Source: an uncultured Alphaproteobacteria bacterium (GTDB taxonomy: Bacteria; Pseudomonadota; Alphaproteobacteria; RF32; CAG-239). From it: 64,000 nt of DNA. The first letter of the stretch is position 1. Each line of letters begins with the position of its first letter. The notes below the pieces were generated by a model, which did no database searches, was not told the origin of the DNA, and saw only the letters and a program-made list of their open reading frames with translations. The position numbers and the translations under genes are program-made. Location: assembly GCA_944393685.1 (NCBI GenBank), contig CALYAW010000002.1, positions 1-64,000 on the forward strand, in the 5' to 3' direction. Shown here piece by piece: positions 44,825 to 54,826 of the stretch.

Positions 44825-45172
44825 ATGAAAAAAACTTTATTTGGGACTTTGCTTTTGGGAGTTATGTTCTTGTCTCAGGCTATGGCCGGATTTACAGGTC
44901 CATCCGCGCAGACGGTATCGACAGTTGAGGAGGCTAAAAAAATGTCTGATGATGCTCACGTCATTCTCAGAGGAAACATAGAGAAAAAAATTGGTCATGA
45001 AAAATATATGTTCAAAGATAAAACAGGAACTATACAGATTGAGATTGATGACGATGATTGGAATGGATTAAATGTTTCTCCAGAGGATATGGTTGAAATT
45101 AACGGAGAAGTTGATACTCATATGATGAAACCAACAGATATTGATGTCGATTCAATTCGTTTGGTTAAATAA
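44825..45172 (+). CDS. Periplasmic BOF/OB-fold stress protein (YgiW-like)
   Basis: 115 residues. Signal peptide with cleavage after SQAMA, then GFTGPSAQTVSTVEEAKKMSD and the OB-fold core HVILRGNIEKKIGHEKYMF, ending PTDIDVDSIRLVK, the hallmark of the BOF (YgiW/YdeI) family. Members bind small cationic or unknown ligands and help with stress tolerance. AAGGAG lies 6-7 nt before the ATG and a strong terminator follows. Confidence 0.9.
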   Translation: MKKTLFGTLLLGVMFLSQAMAGFTGPSAQTVSTVEEAKKMSDDAHVILRGNIEKKIGHEKYMFKDKTGTIQIEIDDDDWNGLNVSPEDMVEINGEVDTHMMKPTDIDVDSIRLVK

Positions 45173-45178
45173 AAACAG

Positions 45179-45208
45179 AATCCCCGCATGTTTTGCGGGG
45201 TTTTTTTT
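45179..45208 (+). terminator. Terminator after the OB-fold gene
   Basis: CCCCGCA / TGCGGGG stem with a 5-nt loop and a run of eight T residues. Confidence 0.9.
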
Positions 45209-45301
45209 GATTGTTAAATTTTTGATGAAAACGGTTTTTTTATATATTTTTGTTTGATATATTAATTTTATCTTGTTTTGTTTATTCATTGGGAGGTTTT
45301 G

Positions 45302-46651
45302 ATGCTGCATACTTCTTCTGTACGTTTGATTTCTGCAATTGCAGCGGTTGGAGGTCTTTTGTTCGGTTATGATACGGGGGTTATTTCAGGTGCCCTGTTG
45401 TTTATTAAAGAAACATGGACGCTTACGGCCTTTGAGCAAGGTTGGATTGTTAGTTCCGTCTTGGTTGGTGCTATTTTGGGTGCCGTTTTGAGTGGTAATT
45501 TGACTGATCGTTTGGGACGTAAAAAAATTATTATTATTACGGCTTTGGCATTTTTTGTGGGGTCCTTAGCAACAGCTTTGGCTCGTTCTCCGTTGGAACT
45601 GATGCTCTATCGCGGACTTATCGGCTTTGCTATCGGCATTGCCTCTTATACGGTTCCTTTATATATTTCGGAAATTGCACCTGATGATAAACGCGGAGCC
45701 TTGGTCTCTTTGAATCAGTTGGCAATTACTGTTGGTATTGTTCTTTCTTATTTGATTGATGGTGTTTTTGCCAAAGTTGAAAACGGTTGGCGATATATGA
45801 TGGGGGTGGGCGTTGTTCCGGCTTTATTGTTGGCTGTCGGGATGCTTTTGGTTCCGGAAACACCACGTTGGCTTATCAGCCGCGGATTTATCGATAAGGC
45901 AAAAGCTGCTTTGCATAAAATTTACGGCGATTGTGATGAGATAGCGGAAGTCAATAAAATTCAAAAAGGTATGTTGCACGAAGAGCAGGGCTCTTTTAAG
46001 GAGTTGACTGCCAGATGGTTGAGACCTGCTTTGATTGTGGGTATCGGGCTGATGTTTATCCAGCAAGCTACGGGAATTAACACTATTATTTATTATGCTC
46101 CGACGATTTTTCAGTTGTCTGGGTTTGAAAGCGAAGTATCTGCTATTTCGGCAACTGTCGGAATTGGAGTAATTAATGTGTTGATGACTTTGGTTTCAAT
46201 TAGATTACTTGATAGATTGGGACGTAAACCATTGCTTTATATCGGTTTGTATGGCATGATTTTGAGCCTTGTTGTTTTGAGCGGCGCATTCTATTTTGGA
46301 AACACGGCAGGTGAGGCCTTAAAAGTTGTTTCTCTTATTAGTTTGGTCGTTTATGTGGCTGCTTTTGCCGTCAGTCTCGGGCCTATTTGTTGGTTGGTAA
46401 TTTCTGAAATCTATCCGACGCAAATTCGAGGGCTTGCGATGAGTGTGGCAACCGTTGCAAACTGGAGCTTTAACTTGGTGGTGGCTCTTACATTTTTGCC
46501 TTTGGTTGAATTCTTCGGAACGGCATATACTTTTTTGGGATTTGCAATTATCGGGATTTGGGCTTTGTGGTTTTGCAAAGTCAAAGTTCCGGAAACCAAG
46601 GGTAGATCTTTGGAAGAAATTGAAAATACATGGCGACAGATGAGTAAGTAA
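45302..46651 (+). CDS. Sugar porter of the MFS (XylE/GalP-like)
   Basis: 449 residues, 12 hydrophobic segments. Sugar-porter signatures: GGLLFGYDTGVISGALLFI in helix 1, DRLGRK in the loop 2-3, VPETPRWLISR in the central loop, and PETKGRSLEEIE at the end. Proton-coupled uptake of a hexose or pentose at the inner membrane is likely; substrate not determinable. The ATG at 45302 has GGGAGG upstream. Together with pgi and galE this indicates free sugar use. A bidirectional terminator lies between it and the MATE gene. Confidence 0.94.
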   Translation: MLHTSSVRLISAIAAVGGLLFGYDTGVISGALLFIKETWTLTAFEQGWIVSSVLVGAILGAVLSGNLTDRLGRKKIIIITALAFFVGSLATALARSPLELMLYRGLIGFAIGIASYTVPLYISEIAPDDKRGALVSLNQLAITVGIVLSYLIDGVFAKVENGWRYMMGVGVVPALLLAVGMLLVPETPRWLISRGFIDKAKAALHKIYGDCDEIAEVNKIQKGMLHEEQGSFKELTARWLRPALIVGIGLMFIQQATGINTIIYYAPTIFQLSGFESEVSAISATVGIGVINVLMTLVSIRLLDRLGRKPLLYIGLYGMILSLVVLSGAFYFGNTAGEALKVVSLISLVVYVAAFAVSLGPICWLVISEIYPTQIRGLAMSVATVANWSFNLVVALTFLPLVEFFGTAYTFLGFAIIGIWALWFCKVKVPETKGRSLEEIENTWRQMSK

Positions 46652-46656
46652 TAAAT

Positions 46657-46686
46657 AAATCCCCGTTGAATAACGGGGATTTTTTT
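46657..46686. terminator. Bidirectional terminator, sugar porter / MATE gene
   Basis: AAATCCCCGTT / AACGGGGATTT stem with a 4-nt loop; T-rich on the plus strand and overlapping the minus-strand stop at 46685. Confidence 0.85.
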
Positions 46687-48091
46687 ATTCTGCTGGTGTT
46701 CCTTCTAGCAGATAAGTGTTTTTTTTATGAGAACGTTTCCATTGATTGGTTAATTTGGATTGTTTACGGCTTAGTTTATAAATGGTGATAATATAGCCGA
46801 TGAAAACAACTGTTGATGCTCCTATCCATGCAATCGGTCCGGCATAACAAATGCCTAAATATCCGAAATGTCCGGCTAAAAATACTGCGGCAAAAGAACG
46901 CATCAAAAGCTCCATAATACCAGCAATCAAAGGAATAACGGAATCTCCCATCCCTTGAAGAGTGTTTCGGAAAATGAAGATTTGCCCTAAGAAAAGGTAG
47001 AACAAGGTACTGATATTTAAATATTCTCTGGCGGTATTAATGATTTCAGGACTTGGGTTTTCAATGAAAATACCTACAATCTCTTCGCCTACAAAACGAA
47101 CCAATAAAGCTATAAAAACAGCAAAGGATAAAGAAATCAAAGAGCTGTTTCTAACTCCGGTGCGGATACGTCCAATCATACCGGCTCCAATGTTTTGGGC
47201 TGAATATGTCGCCATTGCGATTCCTAGAGCGACCATTGGCTGGGTTGCCAATTGTTCAATACGTAAAGCAGAAGTGAATGCTGCAATGGTGTTGGCTCCG
47301 AATGAATTACAAACACTTTGGACAAACATGAGACCCAATGATAGAATAGAAAATTGCAGAGCCATCGGAATAGCAATATTGAGGTGTTGCATCATGAAGC
47401 AATAATCTATACGCCAATCTGCTTTCCGTATGCGGAGAAGAGGATATTTTTTTATCATGTATATCAAGCATAATACGGCGGAAATCGTCATGGATATAAC
47501 AGTTCCCGTGGCAGAGCCGATTACGCCTAGCTTGAAGCTGTAAATTAGCCATAAATTGAGCAATATATTGAGAAGTGATGAAAAAATAAGGAAATAGAGC
47601 GGGGTCTTGCTGTCTCCTAATGCTCTGATAAAGCCAGACAATAAATTGTAAGCGACAATCATAATCAATCCACTGGAAAGGAGCATCATAAAATTATATG
47701 CATCGTTCATAATATTGTCTGGAACATTCATTAATTTGAGCAAAGGATGCATAAACATCATAAGCAACGCCGTCAGAAGGATGCTGAGCGCAAAGGCCGC
47801 AAACAAACTATGGGTGACTGAGCGACGCACGCCTTCGTAGTCTTTGGCGCCAAAACGTTGTGCCGTGACCACAGTTAAACCGCCTGTGAAGCCAAGAGTA
47901 ATAAGAATAACCACAAAATAAATCGGAGCTGATGCTCCGACAGCTGCTAAAGCGTCAATACCTATTAGTCTGCCGACAATTATAATATCGGAGATTTGAA
48001 ACAACTGTTGAAAAATATTGCCAATCAGAAGCGGAACAGCAAATTTGAGTATTAATTTTGTCGGTGAGCCGACGGTCATATCTTGGATCAT
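46685..48091 (-). CDS. MATE-family efflux transporter
   Basis: 468 residues with about 12 membrane helices in two homologous halves. FAVPLLIGNIFQQLFQISDI, IIVGRLIGIDALAAVGA, and LTLGFTGG-like segments, plus the second-half counterpart AFTSALRIEQLATQPMVALGIA, are typical of the DinF/NorM family of Na+ or H+ drug antiporters. AAGG lies upstream of the ATG. It is divergent from the U32 gene. Substrates cannot be predicted. Confidence 0.93.
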   Translation of the reverse strand: MIQDMTVGSPTKLILKFAVPLLIGNIFQQLFQISDIIIVGRLIGIDALAAVGASAPIYFVVILITLGFTGGLTVVTAQRFGAKDYEGVRRSVTHSLFAAFALSILLTALLMMFMHPLLKLMNVPDNIMNDAYNFMMLLSSGLIMIVAYNLLSGFIRALGDSKTPLYFLIFSSLLNILLNLWLIYSFKLGVIGSATGTVISMTISAVLCLIYMIKKYPLLRIRKADWRIDYCFMMQHLNIAIPMALQFSILSLGLMFVQSVCNSFGANTIAAFTSALRIEQLATQPMVALGIAMATYSAQNIGAGMIGRIRTGVRNSSLISLSFAVFIALLVRFVGEEIVGIFIENPSPEIINTAREYLNISTLFYLFLGQIFIFRNTLQGMGDSVIPLIAGIMELLMRSFAAVFLAGHFGYLGICYAGPIAWIGASTVVFIGYIITIYKLSRKQSKLTNQWKRSHKKNTYLLEGTPAE

Positions 48092-48249
48092 TTGTTTACC
48101 TTGTGTTTTTTATTTTAAGCCTTTGATATTTAAGACCAGAATTATAAATTGTAAAGTCGAAATTTGATAATGTTTTATATTTTTTAGCTCTTGACAAAAA
48201 GAGACCTCTGCAATAGCTCTAACAATAAGATAATCTTGAGGAAAAATGA

Positions 48250-50517
48250 ATGAAAAAAGAACTTTTGGCTCCCGCCGGCGATATAGAAGCTGGATATGCC
48301 GCTCTTTATTACGGAGCTGATGCCGTGTATCTCGGATTGCAGAAATTTTCGGCAAGAGCTACTGCAACTAATTTCGATGAAAAAAGTCTTGGTGAATTTA
48401 CAGCTTATGCACATAGTATCGGGCGTAAAGTCTATGTTACGGTGAATACTGTGGTTCAGGAAAAAGAACTTTCAGAACTGATTGAGGCTCTTGATATTTG
48501 TGTAAAAACAGGTGTCGATGCCCTTATTATTCAGGATTTGGGGGTGGCCAGAATAGTGCGAGAAAATTATCCTGAACTCGAAATGCACGCCAGTACCCAA
48601 ATGGCGGTGCATAATAAAGAAGGGGCTTTGGCTTTGCAAAAGCTTGGATTTACTCGTGTGGTGGTGGCTCGTGAGCTTGGCAGAAAAGAAATTGAAGAGA
48701 TTGCCGCTATTCCAGGATTGGAAACAGAGGCCTTTGTTCATGGAGCTTTGTGTTATTCGTATAGTGGATTGTGCATGTTTTCTTCTATGCACAGCGGAAA
48801 GAGCGCAAATCGGGGAAAATGTTTGTATCCTTGTCGTGCGGAGTTTAAAGATGAACAAGGAAATATAAGACATTTTTTTTCAATGAAAGATATGGCTCTT
48901 GAAGAAGACGTTCTTAAAATGCCTGCTTTTTCATTGAAAATAGAAGGACGAAAAAAAACAGCGCTATATGTGGCAGCTGTGACTGATTATTATCGTCGGA
49001 TATTAGATGGTGCTAAAAATGATGTTACGCGTGCGCAAAATATTAAACAAATTTTTTCCAGACCATGGTGTCGTTTTCATTTTAATGGGCGGAATAAAAA
49101 TATTGTAGACCGAGACTTTGTAGGACACCGGGGGCTATATATTGGGACACTGGAACAAGTATCTGCTCGAAGTATTTGTTTTAGAACAAATCATTTGATT
49201 GAAAAACATGATGGAATTCAAATTGATGTGCCTGGTGTCGAAAAACCTTTTGGTTTTTCGGTATTGAAGATGAGAGTGAATGGGAAAAACGTATTTGAGG
49301 CAAAACCAAAAGAGCTTGTGGAAATTACTGTTCCGCCGCATGAGTATAAACTGGATAAAGGTTTTAGGGTATATTTAGCATCCGCAAGCAGTGTTAAAGG
49401 CGCTTATCCGTACAAAAAGCCAAAGCCGGGTGAATATTGTCCGAGGCTTGGTATAAATGTGGAGGTGATGCTGGAAGATACGCGTGTGATTGCAACAAGC
49501 GGTGAAGCCAAAGCCGAAATAAATGTTCAATTAGATAAGGCAAAAGACGTTGAAGGCGTTTTAACGGCTATTGAAAAAGCTTTTTCCAAGACGGGGGATA
49601 CGAATTTGTCTTTGGATAAGCTGACTGTGCAAAATGATAAGGGCTTGTTTGCTCCCATGTCACTACTTAATGAATTGCGGAGAAATTTGTATCAACAGAT
49701 TGAACCTATTTTTGAAACACGGAAATTGCCTGAATATGCAATATCTCGACAAGTGTCAAAAGTACCAGAGTGGATTATCAAAACAGATGATGTTTCTGTT
49801 TTGACAGATATCAATTTGCAAGATGTCGCAGAAGTTGTTATCGCTATTTCTCCTGAGAGCAAGCCAGAACAATGGAAAAATATTCCTAAAGAAAAGATTC
49901 GATTGTCTTTACCTGCTGTTTGTCGGAATTTTTCTTCTTTTGAAGGCAAGATTGCTGAATTATTAAAACTCGGATATAAAAAATGGGAAGTTGCGAATTA
50001 TTGGGGGTGTACAGCTTTGGCAAGAGAGAATATTGATCTCAGTTTTGATTATGAGATATATATTTTTAATACGCAAGCTGCTGCCATGGCTCAAAACATG
50101 GGCTGTAATCGAATTACTTTGTCTCCGGAAGATATGATGGAGAATTGGCAAATACTTGCAAAAAATAGTTCTGTTGCCGTTGTCTTGCCGATTTATGAAG
50201 ATGTGGCTCTGTTTACCAGTGCAGTCTGTATTAGGGATGAAACTTGTCAAAATTGCAATCATGAGCGAAAAGAGATAAAATTACGACGAGGAAGTGAAGA
50301 TTATATTGCAATTTCTGAAAATTGCCAAACAGTGATGTTGAATAATCATGCATGGTGTATCGCCAATCAAGCAAAAAAAGTGGCTGCTGATTTTTATAGA
50401 GTTGCTTTTATGCGGAAAAAATATAATCCATCACAGGCAGCCGCTTTGTGGGAAAAGTTGCGACAATTTAAATCAATACCGAATACTCAACAAGCTAATG
50501 TCGTGCGCCAGATTTAA
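48250..50517 (+). CDS. Peptidase U32-family protein (RlhA-like, with DUF3656)
   Basis: 755 residues. ELLAPAGDIEAGYAALYYGADAVYLG opens the TIM-barrel, followed by the U32 signature with cysteine ligands around FVHGALCYSYSGLC and GKSANRGKCLYPCR. A DUF3656-type middle region and a long C-terminal extension follow. E. coli homologues RlhA and TrhP hydroxylate cytidine in 23S rRNA or uridine in tRNA and appear to use an iron-sulfur cluster held by these cysteines, so a nucleic-acid modification role is more likely than proteolysis. The ATG at 48250 follows GAGG at a normal distance. TTGACA at 48191 has no convincing -10. Confidence 0.88.
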   Translation: MKKELLAPAGDIEAGYAALYYGADAVYLGLQKFSARATATNFDEKSLGEFTAYAHSIGRKVYVTVNTVVQEKELSELIEALDICVKTGVDALIIQDLGVARIVRENYPELEMHASTQMAVHNKEGALALQKLGFTRVVVARELGRKEIEEIAAIPGLETEAFVHGALCYSYSGLCMFSSMHSGKSANRGKCLYPCRAEFKDEQGNIRHFFSMKDMALEEDVLKMPAFSLKIEGRKKTALYVAAVTDYYRRILDGAKNDVTRAQNIKQIFSRPWCRFHFNGRNKNIVDRDFVGHRGLYIGTLEQVSARSICFRTNHLIEKHDGIQIDVPGVEKPFGFSVLKMRVNGKNVFEAKPKELVEITVPPHEYKLDKGFRVYLASASSVKGAYPYKKPKPGEYCPRLGINVEVMLEDTRVIATSGEAKAEINVQLDKAKDVEGVLTAIEKAFSKTGDTNLSLDKLTVQNDKGLFAPMSLLNELRRNLYQQIEPIFETRKLPEYAISRQVSKVPEWIIKTDDVSVLTDINLQDVAEVVIAISPESKPEQWKNIPKEKIRLSLPAVCRNFSSFEGKIAELLKLGYKKWEVANYWGCTALARENIDLSFDYEIYIFNTQAAAMAQNMGCNRITLSPEDMMENWQILAKNSSVAVVLPIYEDVALFTSAVCIRDETCQNCNHERKEIKLRRGSEDYIAISENCQTVMLNNHAWCIANQAKKVAADFYRVAFMRKKYNPSQAAALWEKLRQFKSIPNTQQANVVRQI

Positions 50518-50624
50518 GGTCGAATTGGAAAGATTTTGTGATTTTTAAGTTTTTGTTAGCACAGATTGGATAACATATAATAAAATTTGTATCTTTGGTG
50601 TATAACTTGAAGGATTGGTCGGAT

Positions 50625-51152
50625 ATGAAAACACTTGTTGAGGTGTTAATTGCGAGTTTTTTGGTTTGTGCTTGTGTAGTGCCTAATTATCATAGTTATC
50701 GACAGAGTTTGTCGCTTAGCGATGTTTTGGACACCAGAGGAATGACTTTAGAGCAGGTTCGAGGTACGGAGATTTTGGTCAATCAAAAACCGATTGATAA
50801 AAGCAAGATTGTTTTCAAAGATGGAGAGTATGTGTTGAGAATTAACCGTAGTTCGGAAGATAAAATCGTTACAATTCTTGATGAAGATGGGTATGAACGG
50901 ACAATCGTATTGCGTAGTCAGATTACAAATGATAAATGGGGGCGTCGTACCGGATTTAACGGAGAAGATATTTCTGCGGGATATTTGATGGTTCCTACTA
51001 ATACGGCGATTAATTTTAAGGAAAACAGTTTGGGAAAATTTTTGATTTTATTGCCATTTTCATTGGTGGCGGATGTGTTAAACATGGTTATTTTGGGGCC
51101 ATCCACCGCGTTGATAAATCCGTGGTACGAATATGTTGCCGAAGTTAGGTAG
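50625..51152 (+). CDS. Putative lipoprotein with C-terminal YceK-like segment
   Basis: About 175 residues, not recognised. The N-terminal signal ends in a VCAC lipobox-like site. The middle (residues ~30-120) is polar, with a stretch KDGEYVLRINRSSEDKI that may be beta-rich. The end carries LPFSLVADVLNMVI and GPSTALINPWY, which resembles the conserved hydrophobic tail of YceK-type lipoproteins. The ATG at 50625 (MKTLVEV) is chosen over the one at 50595 because the signal then starts directly; the ribosome-binding site is weak. Stands alone between U32 and galE. Confidence 0.65.
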   Translation: MKTLVEVLIASFLVCACVVPNYHSYRQSLSLSDVLDTRGMTLEQVRGTEILVNQKPIDKSKIVFKDGEYVLRINRSSEDKIVTILDEDGYERTIVLRSQITNDKWGRRTGFNGEDISAGYLMVPTNTAINFKENSLGKFLILLPFSLVADVLNMVILGPSTALINPWYEYVAEVR

Positions 51153-51281
51153 TTGTTGATTTTCAATGCGTTAATCGCATATGTTAATGTTTTTGTTTAT
51201 TTTGTTCTTGTTATTAATTTATTCTTCTTCCTTGATAAAACATCTTGAGATGGATATGCTTTAGCTAAAAGGAGTGTCGTT

Positions 51282-52253
51282 ATGAAAAAAATTTTGGTTG
51301 TGGGCGGTGCCGGTTATATAGGTTCTCATACGTTGCGACATCTAGTTCATAAAGGGTATGGGTGTGTGGCTCTGGATAATTTGTCTTGCGGTCATAAAGA
51401 AGCTGTGGATGATGTTCCTTTGGAAATGGCTGATTTGCTTGATAAATCTTCTTTGAAAAATGTTTTTGATAAATATGATATAAATGCCGTTATTCATTTT
51501 GCTGCCTTTTCTTTGGTGGGAGAAAGCGTATCTAATCCTCAGAAATATTATCAAAACAATGTTTGCGGCACCTTGAATCTATTGGATGTTATGCTTGGGC
51601 ATAATGTAAAGAAAATTGTCTTTTCAAGCACTTGTGCTACTTATGGGAATCCTCAATATTTGCCTATGGATGAAAAACATCCGCAAAATCCTATTAATCC
51701 TTATGGGCAAACAAAATTGGTTATTGAAAAGATTTTTGGAGATTATGCCAGCGCCTATGGTCTAAAATATATTGCGTTACGTTATTTTAATGCTGCAGGC
51801 GCTTCAACAGATGCTAAAATCGGAGAAAGCCACAATCCTGAAAGCCATCTAATTCCTCTGGTTTTGAAAGCTATAAAAGGTGAGAGAGAATGTGTCAAAA
51901 TATTCGGAAATGATTATGATACACCAGATGGTACGTGTTTGCGTGATTATATTCATGTCGATGATTTGGCTGAGGCTCATCGGTCGGCTCTGGAAAAACT
52001 TGATGCTTATCAAGGATTTATTAATTTAGGTACGGGTGTTCCAACATCTGTCTTAGAGATAATTACCGCGGCCGAAAGGGTGACGCAGAAAAAATGTCCC
52101 GCTGTTGTTGAAGGGCGTCGTCCTGGAGATCCTGCTCGTTTGTACGCAGATAATCTCAAAGCTCAAGAAATATTAAAATGGAAGCCTCAATATACAAATA
52201 TTGAAGATATTATTCGCACGGCATGGAATTGGGAAGTAAACCGCAAATTTTAA
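51282..52253 (+). CDS. galE: UDP-glucose 4-epimerase
   Basis: 323 residues, extended SDR. NAD+ motif GGAGYIGS (8-15), the substrate loop SSTCATYG, catalytic YGQTK, RYFNAAGA and a C-terminal GRRPGDPA segment are all canonical. It interconverts UDP-glucose and UDP-galactose (some members UDP-GlcNAc). AAGGAG precedes the ATG. The end overlaps by 4 nt with the end of the convergent amidohydrolase gene. Feeds LPS or surface glycan synthesis, consistent with the waaA/lpxK block. Confidence 0.95.
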   Translation: MKKILVVGGAGYIGSHTLRHLVHKGYGCVALDNLSCGHKEAVDDVPLEMADLLDKSSLKNVFDKYDINAVIHFAAFSLVGESVSNPQKYYQNNVCGTLNLLDVMLGHNVKKIVFSSTCATYGNPQYLPMDEKHPQNPINPYGQTKLVIEKIFGDYASAYGLKYIALRYFNAAGASTDAKIGESHNPESHLIPLVLKAIKGERECVKIFGNDYDTPDGTCLRDYIHVDDLAEAHRSALEKLDAYQGFINLGTGVPTSVLEIITAAERVTQKKCPAVVEGRRPGDPARLYADNLKAQEILKWKPQYTNIEDIIRTAWNWEVNRKF

Positions 52254-53497
52254 TTTCGGAAATAATCGCTTAGCTTTTTTATTTCAGAAATTATTTCTTC
52301 TTCGCCATTGACATGATGGCTTTGCATTAAAATTCGTCCATTACAAATAACTGTATCGATACAAGAACTGTCTGCAGAATATACCATATTTGAGATGAGA
52401 TTGTAATTAGGAATCAAAAAATGATTGTTTAAGTCGACTAATATGCAATCTGCTAGTTTTCCTTCGGCAATAATACCTGCATCTAGACCAACAGCTTGAG
52501 CTCCGTTTATGGTTGCCATGTTGAAGATGTCTTCGGCGTTACCGGCTGTTGCGTCTCCAGATTGTATTTTGGCGGATAGGGCGCAAAGTTTCATTTCTTC
52601 AAGCATGCTTAAATTATTATTGGAGGCCATGCTGTCTGTGCCGAGAGTTAAAATACAACCGGATTTTTGGAGTTTTTGAAGCATAAAAAGACCTGAGGCT
52701 AATTTGTAATTTGATACGGGGTTAGTGCAAAGAGGAACTTTTTTGCGGGCGAGTAGGGCTATATCTTCATCACTTAGGTGTACCGCATGAGCTACAATTG
52801 TTTTAGGGCCTAAAGCTCCTAGTTGATCAAGATATTCAATAGGGGTGCAGCCGTGCGTTTTGAGGCAATCTTCAACTTCTTTAGCTGTTTCGCTGGCATG
52901 CAAAGTCAGGTAATAGCCTTCTTCTTGAGAACGTTTGACAATATAGCGGATGAGTTCTTCAGAGACACTGTAAACAGCGTGTATCATAAGACCTTTGGCG
53001 CATCGTTCATCATGGTCTGGGCATGAAATATATTTTTCTATTTTTTCTATTTCTGTTTTTGTTTTGTTGGGATCAAACAAATCAAGTCCGGTAAGAGCAG
53101 ATATTGTACGAACCCCCATTTCTTGGGCGGCTTTCAATATTTCTTGTTGTTCAAAATACATGTCCAGAAAGAAGACAGTGCCTGTTTTTATCATTTCCAG
53201 AATGGAGAATTTTGTTGCCAGATGAATCATATCAGGTGTTAGTTTGGCTTCACGCGGCCAGATGTCTTGATTCAGCCATGAGAAAAGTTCTTTGTCGTCG
53301 CTAAGACCTCGAAAAATACTCATTCCGGCATGAGAATGTAAGTTGTAAAACGCAGGAAGAATTGCTTTGTTTCGGCAGTCAATAATTTCTGCATCCAACG
53401 GTTGCTGTTGAGGTGAAATTTTGGAAAAACGCCCGTTATCTATGAGAATGTCGGTTATTTTATTTTGGTGTGAAACATTTTTTAATAGTAATGACAT
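52250..53497 (-). CDS. Amidohydrolase, MTA/SAH-deaminase-like (TRZ/ATZ family)
   Basis: 415 residues. The metal-dependent hydrolase motifs are in order: NLHSHAGMSIFRG (HxH), HASETAKE, IVAHAVHLSDED and GTDSMASNNNLSM. These match the S-adenosylhomocysteine / 5'-methylthioadenosine deaminase group, which deaminate adenine nucleosides, but guanine-type or chlorohydrolase substrates are possible. GAGGAG lies 7 nt before the ATG, inside the end of cobB, so the two minus-strand genes form an operon. Confidence 0.88.
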   Translation of the reverse strand: MSLLLKNVSHQNKITDILIDNGRFSKISPQQQPLDAEIIDCRNKAILPAFYNLHSHAGMSIFRGLSDDKELFSWLNQDIWPREAKLTPDMIHLATKFSILEMIKTGTVFFLDMYFEQQEILKAAQEMGVRTISALTGLDLFDPNKTKTEIEKIEKYISCPDHDERCAKGLMIHAVYSVSEELIRYIVKRSQEEGYYLTLHASETAKEVEDCLKTHGCTPIEYLDQLGALGPKTIVAHAVHLSDEDIALLARKKVPLCTNPVSNYKLASGLFMLQKLQKSGCILTLGTDSMASNNNLSMLEEMKLCALSAKIQSGDATAGNAEDIFNMATINGAQAVGLDAGIIAEGKLADCILVDLNNHFLIPNYNLISNMVYSADSSCIDTVICNGRILMQSHHVNGEEEIISEIKKLSDYFRN

Positions 53498-53498
53498 T

Positions 53499-54212
53499 TT
53501 AGTTCTCCTCTTGGGCTAGTAATTTTTCTACAAATTCAGGAACTGTGATGCCGGCTTGCCCCATAATATGATGATCAAAATAAAAATTATTGGAAGTTGG
53601 CTCAAGGTTGAATTCATATGTTTGCGCGCCGACAGATTTGGCTGTTTGTACAAAAGAAGCTGCCGGAAAAACTACGCCTGATGTACCAATGGATATAAAT
53701 AAATCACAATGTTGAAGAAGAATATCAACCTCGTCCATGCAAAGTAGATTTTCTCCAAAAAAAACTATGTTTGGTTTCATCATGCCCATGGTTTGGCAAA
53801 AAGGACATATTGTCTCAGTGTCAATATCCGATGTTGCAGAAATTATTTTTCCGCAATTGAGGCATACTGCTTGATCAATTTGGCCGTGAATGTGCAAAAC
53901 GTGTGTGGAGCCTGCTTTTTCATGTAAGGTGTCGACATTTTGAGTTATAATGCTGACCGGTGATGGATATTTTTTTTGTAATTTTGCAAGAGCGATATGG
54001 GCAGCATTGGGGCGTGCTTTGAAAACTTCCGGTTTGAGCTCATTGTAAAAATCATGAACATAAGCCGGATTTTGTTCAAATGCTTCTATTGTGGCGACTT
54101 TGTCAACAGGATGATTGTTCCATAATCCATTGGAGCTACGAAAAGTTGCAAGTCCTGATTCTGCCGATATTCCGGCTCCGGTCAAAATAACAATATTGTG
54201 ATATTTTTGCAT
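53499..54212 (-). CDS. cobB: NAD-dependent protein deacylase (sirtuin)
   Basis: 237 residues. GAGISAESGLATFRSSNGLW (NAD-binding loop), TQNVDTLHEKAG, the catalytic HIHG, and a four-cysteine zinc module (CLNCG ... CPFC) are present; IVFFGENL and SIGTSGVVFPAA follow. It removes acetyl or succinyl groups from lysines with NAD+ consumption. AGGA precedes the ATG. Co-transcribed with the amidohydrolase. Confidence 0.95.
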   Translation of the reverse strand: MQKYHNIVILTGAGISAESGLATFRSSNGLWNNHPVDKVATIEAFEQNPAYVHDFYNELKPEVFKARPNAAHIALAKLQKKYPSPVSIITQNVDTLHEKAGSTHVLHIHGQIDQAVCLNCGKIISATSDIDTETICPFCQTMGMMKPNIVFFGENLLCMDEVDILLQHCDLFISIGTSGVVFPAASFVQTAKSVGAQTYEFNLEPTSNNFYFDHHIMGQAGITVPEFVEKLLAQEEN

Positions 54213-54283
54213 TTATTATTCCTAAATATAAATATTTTGATATTGTAAAATAAAATTGCTAATTTTTGATGAATGGAAAAATA

Positions 54284-54826
54284 ATGAAATTTTTGTTGTT
54301 ATCTTGTTGTGCTCCTTGTTCTTGCGCGGTGATTAAGACATTGGCCGAAAAAGCCGAGGATTTTGAAGTCGTATTTTATAATCCGAATGTCGTTCCACAA
54401 GAAGAGTATATTAGACGTCGGGATGAGAACAGGAGAATCTGTGAAGTTTATGATATTCCTTTTATTGAACTTGATTATAATCACGAAAAATGGAATCAGG
54501 CGATTAAGGGTTTGGAAAATGAACCTGAAAGAGGAAAACGCTGTGAACTTTGTTTTTATATGCGTTTGAAAGCGGTAATGGAATATGCAAAGACTCGAGG
54601 TATATCTTGTGTTGCTTCGGTTCTTGGGGTTTCTCGTTATAAAGATTTAGCTCAGGTTAATCGCTCCGCCCATAGGGCAGAGGAGGAAACCGGTGTGAAA
54701 TATTTGGAGATTGAGGGACGGAAAGGCGGCATGCAAGAACTTCGTTGCAGGTTGATTAAAGACTTGGATATATATAATCAAAAATATTGCGGTTGCCAGT
54801 TTAGTATTTTAAAAGAAAAAGAGTAA
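54284..54826 (+). CDS. queH: Epoxyqueuosine reductase QueH
   Basis: About 180 residues. LSCCAPCSCAVIK near the N-terminus, PERGKRCELCFYMRL in the middle, VLGVSRYKDLAQVN and the end motif YNQKYCGCQFS contain the conserved cysteines that bind the iron-sulfur cluster and metal in QueH (DUF208), the non-QueG enzyme that completes queuosine in tRNA. The ATG at 54284 is chosen; 54269 is possible. The 3' end overlaps the convergent ParB-like gene by 18 nt. Confidence 0.9.
   Translation: MKFLLLSCCAPCSCAVIKTLAEKAEDFEVVFYNPNVVPQEEYIRRRDENRRICEVYDIPFIELDYNHEKWNQAIKGLENEPERGKRCELCFYMRLKAVMEYAKTRGISCVASVLGVSRYKDLAQVNRSAHRAEEETGVKYLEIEGRKGGMQELRCRLIKDLDIYNQKYCGCQFSILKEKE

Noticed and set aside
48191..48219. 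Promoter for the U32 gene (TTGACA at 48191)
   Set aside because: No acceptable -10 hexamer at 16-18 nt spacing.
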